A stretch of DNA of 5,762 bases. Origin: Oscillospiraceae bacterium. Lineage in GTDB: Bacteria; Bacillota; Clostridia; Oscillospirales; Acutalibacteraceae. This document shows positions 1 through 5,058 of the stretch, in pieces. The notes under the pieces are model-generated. The model had not been told where the DNA came from and did not search any database. It was given only the letters and a program-made list of their open reading frames with translations. How positions within the stretch are numbered: the first letter of the stretch is position 1; every line of letters starts with the position of its first letter. The position numbers and the translations under genes were made by a program. The stretch lies in NCBI GenBank assembly GCA_003505905.1, contig DNXM01000013.1, positions 2,560 to 8,321 on the forward strand, written 5' to 3'.

Positions 1-1280
1 CGATTATGACGACTGAGCCGAAATTCATCCCTGAGGAAGCCGTTCCGATTGCCTTACAGGACGGCGCAAAAATGAAAGTGCGTCTGATTGACTGCGTCGG
101 CTATATCGTGCCGGGCGCACTCGGCTATATCGAAAACGAACAGCCTCGCATGGTAAAAACCCCGTGGTACGAAGAGGAAATTCCATTTAATATGGCGGCG
201 GAAATCGGCACGCAAAAGGTGATAAACGAGCATTCCACCATCGGGCTTGTGGTCACAACGGATGGCAGTATCAGCGAAATCGAGCGGACGGATTATGCCG
301 ATGCGGAAAAACGGGTCATTGATGAATTAAAGGAACTCGGTAAGCCGTTTTTGGTGTTGCTCAACTGCAAGCAACCCAAAAGCAAGGCATCCCAAGCGTT
401 AGCACAGGAATTGATGATTGCTTACGGTGTGCCCGTTTTGCCCGTCAACTGCAAAACCGTCACGGAAGAGGAAATCAAAGAAATTCTGCGCCAAGTTCTT
501 TTTGAATTTCCGATTAAGGAAATCGGCGTTCAACTGCCCGGCTGGATGATGAGCTTGGATGCGACGCATGAAATCCGAAAAGGCATTGATGAAACCGTGT
601 CGCAAGCGGCACAGGGCTTAAAACGGGTGAGGGATGTTGCTGATTTTGCACAGAAAATGTGCGAATGCGGTTATGTTGAAAAGTCCGAAATCGTGCATAT
701 GGATTTGTCGGACGGAAGCGCAGGCGTTCGGCTGGAGTCTACGCCCGAATTGTTCTATCAAGTGCTCAGCGAAGTGACGCAGACTGCTATCCCCGATGAG
801 CAGGCACTGATGAACGAGCTGTTGGAAATGAACAAAACAAAAAGAGCCTACGAGAGGCTCAAAAACGCTTTGGATGAAGTTGAAGCAACGGGCTACGGTA
901 TTGTGATGCCGTCCTTGGAGGAGCTGACTCTGGAAGAGCCCGAAATCATGAAGCAGGGCGGAAAATACGGCGTTCGTCTGCGTGCGTCCGCTCCGTCGAT
1001 TCACATGATGCGTGCCGATATTACCACGGAGGTTGCACCGATTGTCGGCTCGGAATCGCAGAGCGAAGAGCTAGTCAACTATCTGCTGCAGGAATTTGAA
1101 AGCGACCCGCTGAAAATTTGGGAGTCGAATATTTTCGGGAAATCGCTGAATGAGTTGGTGAATGAGGGCTTGCACAATAAACTGTGCCGTATGCCGACCG
1201 AGGCAAGAATGAAGCTGCAACAAACGCTCGAAAAGGTGATTAACGAGGGTTGCAGCGGCTTAATTTGCATTATTTTGTGA
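1..1280 (+). CDS. spoIVA: Stage IV sporulation protein A (SpoIVA), 5'-truncated by window edge
   Basis: SpoIVA is the ATP-hydrolysing morphogenetic protein that polymerises on the outer forespore membrane in the mother cell and forms the basement layer of the spore coat. It is anchored by SpoVM. The first complete codon in view is at position 3, and the ATG at 6 is internal, matching B. subtilis Met69. From there to the stop there are 424 residues, the same as B. subtilis residues 69-492, with no evident indels. Visible landmarks are the MTTEPKF motif with the paired threonines (B. subtilis T70/T71, sensor threonines), the Walker B-like RLIDCVGY (D97 equivalent), [23 protein letters not shown], the APSIHM block and the hydrophobic C-terminus GLICIIL. 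B. subtilis has GLIAIIL there, so one Ala is Cys here. The Walker A lysine (K30) lies outside the window. The gene ends with TGA, convergently overlapping rnhA. The identification is very secure. Confidence 0.97.
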   Translation, partial: IMTTEPKFIPEEAVPIALQDGAKMKVRLIDCVGYIVPGALGYIENEQPRMVKTPWYEEEIPFNMAAEIGTQKVINEHSTIGLVVTTDGSISEIERTDYADAEKRVIDELKELGKPFLVLLNCKQPKSKASQALAQELMIAYGVPVLPVNCKTVTEEEIKEILRQVLFEFPIKEIGVQLPGWMMSLDATHEIRKGIDETVSQAAQGLKRVRDVADFAQKMCECGYVEKSEIVHMDLSDGSAGVRLESTPELFYQVLSEVTQTAIPDEQALMNELLEMNKTKRAYERLKNALDEVEATGYGIVMPSLEELTLEEPEIMKQGGKYGVRLRASAPSIHMMRADITTEVAPIVGSESQSEELVNYLLQEFESDPLKIWESNIFGKSLNELVNEGLHNKLCRMPTEARMKLQQTLEKVINEGCSGLICIIL

Positions 1281-1722
1281 GGAATTTGTGCGACTGTTCC
1301 ACCGCAAGCGCATCGCAACGCTCGTTTTCGGGGTGTCCGTTGTGCCCTTTAATCCAAACAAATTCCACATCATGCTCCGCAAGCAATTTCAACAATTCTT
1401 CCCACAGGTCGGCATTCAACGCCGGCCTTTTGTCTTTCTTGACCCAGTTGTTCTTTTTCCAGCTTTCCGCCCAACCCTTTGTAACCGAGTTGTAAACATA
1501 TTGCGAGTCGGTGGTAACGGTTACCCGGCAGGGAAAACAAAGGGCTTTCAGCCCCTCAATTACGGCGGTGATTTCCATGCGGTTGTTTGTGGTTTGCGCT
1601 TCGCCGCCGCTCAATTCCTTTTCTTTTGCGCCGCAGCGCAGTATCGTACCCCAACCGCCGGGACCGGGATTGCCCGAGCAGGCACCGTCTGCAAATAAAT
1701 AAACCTGAGTTTTCTTTTCCAT
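1270..1722 (-). CDS. rnhA: Ribonuclease HI
   Basis: This 150-residue cytoplasmic endonuclease hydrolyses the RNA strand of RNA:DNA hybrids (R-loops, replication primers). All catalytic residues of the E. coli-type enzyme can be seen: D12 in the [16 protein letters not shown] strand, E50 in [12 protein letters not shown]72 in [12 protein letters not shown]127 in [15 protein letters not shown], and D137. The basic protrusion is present ([11 protein letters not shown], residues 83-93, followed by [14 protein letters not shown]), as in E. coli RNase HI. The length is typical (E. coli has 155 residues). The start is supported by a GGAGG SD (plus-strand complement at 1731-1735) 8 nt before the ATG, and by a good promoter just upstream. 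The gene is transcribed alone on the minus strand, divergent from the phosphohexomutase-like gene. Its TAA lies inside the last codons of spoIVA, an 11-bp tail-to-tail overlap with no terminator hairpin visible. Confidence 0.97.
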   Translation of the reverse strand: MEKKTQVYLFADGACSGNPGPGGWGTILRCGAKEKELSGGEAQTTNNRMEITAVIEGLKALCFPCRVTVTTDSQYVYNSVTKGWAESWKKNNWVKKDKRPALNADLWEELLKLLAEHDVEFVWIKGHNGHPENERCDALAVEQSHKFLTK

Positions 1723-1730
1723 ACGATTAT

Positions 1731-1735
1731 CCTCC
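1731..1735 (-). promoter_or_regulatory. Shine-Dalgarno site of rnhA
   Basis: On the minus strand this reads GGAGG, 8 nt upstream of the rnhA ATG. It is strong enough to fix the start at 1722. Confidence 0.85.
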
Positions 1736-1748
1736 GCTTTTCAAAAGG

Positions 1749-1777
1749 ATTTTACCATTTTTTGTTCGTACAATCAA
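1749..1777 (-). promoter_or_regulatory. Predicted sigma-A-type promoter of rnhA
   Basis: Read on the minus strand, TTGATT (-35, complement of 1772-1777) is followed after exactly 17 bp by TAAAAT (-10, complement of 1749-1754). The matches to consensus are 4/6 and 5/6. The expected transcription start is near 1742, giving a leader of about 20 nt that contains just the GGAGG site. Position and spacing make this the most likely promoter for rnhA. It is predicted from sequence only. Confidence 0.7.
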
Positions 1778-1835
1778 CCGCCCGGTTATATTTTTTTGCC
1801 GCAATGCCCATACTCAAACCGTACATATTTTTATT

Positions 1836-1841
1836 GGGGAG
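1836..1841 (+). promoter_or_regulatory. Shine-Dalgarno site that sets the start of the phosphohexomutase-like gene
   Basis: GGGGAG sits 7 nt before the ATG at 1849. The reading frame stays open upstream to an ATG at 1762. That start would add 29 residues that look like translated intergenic sequence, and it would place the start inside the rnhA promoter with no SD. The ATG at 1867 (MNEKNN) also has no SD. The 1849 start is therefore preferred. Confidence 0.75.
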
Positions 1842-1848
1842 ATATTTT

Positions 1849-2958
1849 ATGAAGTCAATCTGTGTGATGAACGAAAAAAACAATGAGGTTGTTTGGGAAA
1901 ATCTTGCACAAAAAATATTGAGCGTGCTGGGGAAGCGTATTGTTTTGATGACGGATGACCGGGCGCAGACAAAATATTATGCCGAAAAATTGCGTGACGG
2001 TATCGTAAAGGGCTGCGGTACGGTGTTTTTTCAAGAGGGAGGTTTTGAAACGGAGCTGTTGTTTGTTTCGCAGTGTCTGGAATCGGATTGTTCGATTTAT
2101 CTTTTTTTCGATGCGGCTTGCCGCATGAGTCTGTACGGTGCGAACGGAAAACCGTTAGATGAGGAAGAACAACGGCTCATTATGCAGGCGGCACCCGACC
2201 GATGCACGGCTTCCAAACGAAAAGGGCAGGTGATTGAGTTTTCCCGGCGAAACGCCTATCGCTTAAAGGCAAAAGAAATCGGCGAATCGTTTGAAAATGT
2301 GGCGGTATCTTTTTCTTCTCCCAACGAAAACCTTTTGCGTTTTGTTCGACAAACGGCGCTTTCACTCGGTGCGGTTCATCGAACGAAGCCCTCGTTTTGC
2401 GTCAGTGCATCGGGCTTGAATGCGGTGGCAAGGGATGAAAACGGGAAGGTGTACACAAAAGAAATGCTGTTGAATTTGTGCTATGCGTGCGAAATTGAGC
2501 AAAAGAAGGAGCTGACCGTGCCGTTCACTGCTTCCTTTTTGCTTACGGAATTGGCAAGACAAAACGGTGTAGTCCTGAAGCGGAGCTTTGACGGCGGCGA
2601 TGAACCGTGGCAGAACGATGCAATCCTGCTTGTGTTTCGTGTTTTGCACCATATGTCACGGTTGGGTCAGTCGCTGTCGACACTGTTCGGTCGCTATACC
2701 CAGCCGACCGAGCGAAAAACCGTGCTGCCTTTTCACGGCTCACCCGACTTGCTTGCGGACACCGTGGCGTGTGAGGAATGCGTAACCGACACCAATCGTT
2801 TCCTATATGTTAAACGAAAAAATGCCAGCGCTGTTTTGTCGTTTTCCGAAAGCACGAAGCGGTGCTGCGTGGAGGTACAGGGGTGTAATGCGGAGATTGC
2901 GCAGGCCTTGAGCGAGGACATCGAGCAGGCACTGAACTTGACTTTTTTCGAAAAATAG
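1849..2958 (+). CDS. Degenerate phosphohexomutase-like protein, probably catalytically inactive
   Basis: This 369-residue protein has no obvious close characterised homologue that I recognise, but its pattern follows the four-domain alpha-D-phosphohexomutase fold (GlmM, ManB, Pgm; usually 445-580 residues). Domain I is seen at about residues 29-113: RIVLMTDDRAQ, where active enzymes have a V-x-GRDTR-like strand, then YGANGKPLDEEEQ, like the family's FGPDGxxLSxEEE. A short domain II lies at about 135-180 (VAVSFSSPNE, then SLGAV). The ARDENGKVYTKEMLL segment (194-208) resembles the sequence just after the metal loop. Domain III has DAILLVFRVLHHMSRLGQSLSTL (257-279, like DGMLSALQLVNIM...KPLSEL). 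Domain IV ends at VLSFSESTKRCCVEVQG (329-345), like VRPSGTEPKLRVYVEA. The catalytic TASHNP loop is replaced by residues around FDAAC (87-91), the metal loop DGDGDR by SASGLN (186-191), and RPSGTEP by SFSESTK (331-337). No signal peptide or membrane segment is seen. The long intact frame argues against a pseudogene. A role in sensing or binding a sugar phosphate, or as a regulatory partner, is only inference. The family call is moderately sure; the function is unknown. Confidence 0.6.
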   Translation: MKSICVMNEKNNEVVWENLAQKILSVLGKRIVLMTDDRAQTKYYAEKLRDGIVKGCGTVFFQEGGFETELLFVSQCLESDCSIYLFFDAACRMSLYGANGKPLDEEEQRLIMQAAPDRCTASKRKGQVIEFSRRNAYRLKAKEIGESFENVAVSFSSPNENLLRFVRQTALSLGAVHRTKPSFCVSASGLNAVARDENGKVYTKEMLLNLCYACEIEQKKELTVPFTASFLLTELARQNGVVLKRSFDGGDEPWQNDAILLVFRVLHHMSRLGQSLSTLFGRYTQPTERKTVLPFHGSPDLLADTVACEECVTDTNRFLYVKRKNASAVLSFSESTKRCCVEVQGCNAEIAQALSEDIEQALNLTFFEK

Positions 2959-2966
2959 CCTATAAT
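2938..2966 (+). promoter_or_regulatory. Near-consensus sigma-A-type promoter of the RNase J-gdpP transcript
   Basis: TTGACT (2938-2943) and TATAAT (2961-2966) are separated by exactly 17 bp, so 11 of 12 hexamer positions match consensus. The -35 and spacer lie within the last seven codons of the upstream gene, and the -10 starts 2 nt after its stop. The predicted transcription start is near 2973, which gives the RNase J mRNA a leader of about 130 nt. Strong constitutive vegetative expression is expected unless the leader attenuates it. Confidence 0.85.
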
Positions 2967-2987
2967 GACTGTAATATTATGGATATT

Positions 2988-3008
2988 TCCGCCTTGTTAA
3001 TCGGCGGA
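2988..3008 (+). repeat. Short GC-rich inverted repeat in the RNase J leader
   Basis: TCCGCC (2988-2993) and GGCGGA (3003-3008) can pair as a 6-bp stem with a 9-nt loop, extendable by one U-G wobble. No T-run follows, so it is not an intrinsic terminator on either strand. It would lie about 15 nt from the predicted 5' end of the transcript. There it could protect the 5' end from exonucleolytic entry, although that role is inferred. Confidence 0.5.
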
Positions 3009-3038
3009 GCAAATAAATCAAACTGAAGAAAGGAAGAA

Positions 3039-3089
3039 AAGACACCTCAAAGCCAAATGATGTGGACATTCGGCGTGTTGAGGTGTCTT
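3039..3089 (+). promoter_or_regulatory. Leader hairpin with perfect 12-bp stem masking an SD-like site
   Basis: AAGACACCTCAA (3039-3050) is the exact reverse complement of TTGAGGTGTCTT (3078-3089). Inside the 27-nt loop, GCC-A-AATG (3052-3059) can pair further with CATT-C-GGC (3067-3074), leaving one A-C mismatch. The 3' arm holds GAGGTG (3080-3085), an SD-like sequence, and the 5' arm holds its complement CACCTC (3045-3050 region of the stem), so folding would hide the ribosome site. A purine-rich AAAGGAAG (3029-3036) lies just upstream, and folding the hairpin would bring it close to the start region. The element sits between the promoter and the RNase J start codon, consistent with translational control. 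The base pairing is directly visible; the regulatory role is inference. Confidence 0.6.
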
Positions 3090-3101
3090 GATGAAGCATT
3101 T

Positions 3102-5054
3102 ATGCAGGAAAAAGAAACCAATTTGCTCGGCGGCGAGAAAAAAAGCAAGCCGAAGCAGCACCGCTTTTATCGAAACACAAAAAAGAACACAACCCAAAAC
3201 ACCGCAAAAGCGGAGATGGCTGCGGAAGAAATCAAAAAGGAATCCAAAAAAGAAGCAACAAAGAAGAAGCCTTCCGCACCGAAGAAAAAAGAGAAAAGGG
3301 TTGAAGAAAAGCAACCAAAACGCACCAAATCCGAAGCGAATATTCAAAACACAAAACCGAAAAAGGCGGAGAAAGGCAAGAAAACAGGGAAAAGCAGTAA
3401 AATGCCCATTCGCATAGCGTTTCTCGGCGGCTTAAACGAAGTCGGCAAGAACATGACGCTTTATGAGTATAACGGCGATATGTTTTTGGTGGACTGCGGT
3501 TTGGCGTTCCCCGACCCCGATTTGTTGGGCGTTGATTTGGTCTTGCCCGATTTCACCTATGTGGAACGCAATGTTGACCGCATCAAAGGAATTATCGTGA
3601 CGCACGGTCACGAAGACCATATCGGCGGTTTGGCGTATCTGCTCAAAACTGCCAACATCCCCGTTTATTCAACCAAATTGACCATCGGCTTGATTGAGGG
3701 AAAGCTCAAAGAGCATCACTTGCTTTCCTCAGCAAAGCTTAATGTTGTCAAGCCGGGTGATACCGTGAACCTCGGCGCATTCAGTGTGGAACTGATTCAT
3801 GTGAACCATTCCATTCCCGATGCGATTGCACTTTGCATTCGCTGTAAGGGCGGCACGATTGTTCAAACGGGTGACTTCAAAATCGACATGACGCCGATTG
3901 ACGGCGACCAGATTGACTTAAACCGCTTGGCGCAAATCGGAAGCGAGGGTGTTACCTGCCTTCTGTCCGATTCGACCAATGCCGAGCGTCCCGGTTTTAC
4001 GCCGAGCGAACGCTTGGTCGGCAAGTCGTTTGACAATTTGTTCCGCCAGGCAGGGAATCGCCGCATTATTGTTGCGACCTTTGCCTCGAACATTCACCGT
4101 GTTCAGCAGATTATCGACACGGCTTCGGCACTCGGGCGAAAAGTTGCTCTCTCGGGCAGAAGCCTTGAAAATGTGGTCAGCGTGGCAAAGGAGCTGGGCT
4201 ATATCCATGTGCCCGATGGCTTGCTTGTCAGCATTGAAACGGTGAATAAGTATCCCGCAGACCAAATGGTCATTGTCACCACAGGCAGTCAGGGCGAACC
4301 GATGTCGGCATTGACCCGTATGGCGTTTTCCGACCATCGCCGTGTTGCAGTCGGTCCGACCGATTATATCATCATTTCAGCTACTCCCATTCCCGGCAAC
4401 GAAAAAACCGTCGGCCGTGTGGTGGATGAATTGCTTAAGCTCGGTGCGGAAGTGATTTACGAGCGGATGTATGAGGTTCATGTGTCCGGTCACGCCTGTC
4501 AGGAAGAGCTGAAAATGATTTTGAACTTGGTGAAGCCAAAGTATTTTATTCCCGTTCACGGTGAGCAGAAGCACCTGCAAAAGCACGGACTTTTGGCGCA
4601 GTCCATGGGAATTGACAAAAAAAATATCGTTATTGCCGACAACGGCATTCAAGTGGAAATGACCGATAAGAGCATCCGCATTGCGGGCAATGTGCCGTCG
4701 GGTAAGGTTTATGTGGACGGTGCGGGTGTCGGCGATGTCGGAAGTGTTGTTCTGCGTGAGCGCAAGCGCTTGTCGGAGGACGGTATTGTGATTGTGAGCG
4801 CAAGCGTGGATGCGCAGTCCGGTTACATTGTGTCGGGTCCCGAAATCATCACCCGTGGTTTTGTTTACGCAAAAGAGGCGGATGAGCTGATTTTAGAGGC
4901 GAAGAATATTGCTGCACGGGCGATTGAAGGCAAATTGCTTCGTTCCCCCGATTTGGTGGCGGCAAAAACAAAAGTGCGTGACGATGTTGGTCGTTTTGTG
5001 GCGGATAAAACAAGGCGCAGTCCGATGATTGTGCCGATTATTATGGAGGTATAA
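3102..5054 (+). CDS. rnjA: Ribonuclease J (metallo-beta-lactamase/beta-CASP) with Lys-rich N-terminal extension
   Basis: RNase J is the cytoplasmic 5'-3' exonuclease and endonuclease that matures and degrades RNA in Firmicutes. With a start at 3102 it has 650 residues, against about 555 for B. subtilis RNase J1. Residues 1-100 are a low-complexity tail with 30 Lys and no Asp. The conserved core begins at MPIRIAFLGGLNEVGKN (101 onward). Zinc and catalytic motifs are intact: HGHEDH (168-173), H236 in VNHSIPD, D258 in QTGDFK, the beta-CASP segment with SDSTNAE, TFASNIHR and TTGSQGEP, then HVSGH (460-464) and PVHGE (H486). The C-terminal domain ends in the family's RSPMIVPIIMEV. Neither 3102 nor the in-frame ATGs at 3057/3060 has a well-spaced SD, so the start is uncertain. 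I prefer 3102 because 3057 lies in the hairpin loop and adds an unlikely peptide. An internal ATG at 3402 would give a standard 550-residue enzyme. Paralogy (J1 versus J2) cannot be settled here. Confidence 0.93.
   Translation: MQEKETNLLGGEKKSKPKQHRFYRNTKKNTTQNTAKAEMAAEEIKKESKKEATKKKPSAPKKKEKRVEEKQPKRTKSEANIQNTKPKKAEKGKKTGKSSKMPIRIAFLGGLNEVGKNMTLYEYNGDMFLVDCGLAFPDPDLLGVDLVLPDFTYVERNVDRIKGIIVTHGHEDHIGGLAYLLKTANIPVYSTKLTIGLIEGKLKEHHLLSSAKLNVVKPGDTVNLGAFSVELIHVNHSIPDAIALCIRCKGGTIVQTGDFKIDMTPIDGDQIDLNRLAQIGSEGVTCLLSDSTNAERPGFTPSERLVGKSFDNLFRQAGNRRIIVATFASNIHRVQQIIDTASALGRKVALSGRSLENVVSVAKELGYIHVPDGLLVSIETVNKYPADQMVIVTTGSQGEPMSALTRMAFSDHRRVAVGPTDYIIISATPIPGNEKTVGRVVDELLKLGAEVIYERMYEVHVSGHACQEELKMILNLVKPKYFIPVHGEQKHLQKHGLLAQSMGIDKKNIVIADNGIQVEMTDKSIRIAGNVPSGKVYVDGAGVGDVGSVVLRERKRLSEDGIVIVSASVDAQSGYIVSGPEIITRGFVYAKEADELILEAKNIAARAIEGKLLRSPDLVAAKTKVRDDVGRFVADKTRRSPMIVPIIMEV
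5045..5050 (+). promoter_or_regulatory. Shine-Dalgarno site of gdpP inside the end of the RNase J gene
   Basis: GGAGGT lies 8 nt before the TTG at 5059 and is formed by the codons for the conserved C-terminal Met-Glu-Val of RNase J. It fixes a TTG start for gdpP only 4 nt after the RNase J stop, implying translational coupling. Confidence 0.85.
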
Positions 5055-5058
5055 GGGT

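Noticed and set aside
618..1004. Minus-strand open frames within spoIVA (399-605, 618-1004, 1079-1318)
   Set aside because: The plus strand is collinear with SpoIVA throughout, and these frames have no ribosome site or family pattern.
1762..1792. A plus-strand promoter TTGTTC-19-TATATT for the phosphohexomutase-like gene
   Set aside because: The spacing is 19 bp and both hexamers match only partly. It is too weak to annotate, so this gene's promoter remains unidentified.
1762..1848. An upstream ATG start at 1762 for the phosphohexomutase-like gene
   Set aside because: It has no SD, it overlaps the rnhA promoter, and the added residues resemble translated non-coding sequence. The ATG at 1849 has GGGGAG at good spacing.
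3039..3089. The 12-bp inverted repeat as an intrinsic terminator
   Set aside because: On the plus strand the 3' arm is followed by GATGAAG, not a T-run. On the minus strand a T-rich stretch does follow, but there is no minus-strand gene to terminate.
3018..3347. A minus-strand open frame rich in Phe, Leu and Cys, resembling a membrane protein
   Set aside because: This is the antisense of the lysine-codon-rich RNase J tail: AAA/AAG read backwards gives TTT/CTT, hence Phe/Leu. It has no SD or domain pattern.
3088..3417. An Arg/Lys-rich open frame overlapping the start of RNase J in the +1 frame, as an independent small basic protein
   Set aside because: Its codons are dominated by AGA/AGG/CGA, unlike the surrounding genes, and its basic composition follows from the A-rich DNA. 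The RNase J frame has normal codon use here. It is kept only as a translation-initiation puzzle, not as a gene.
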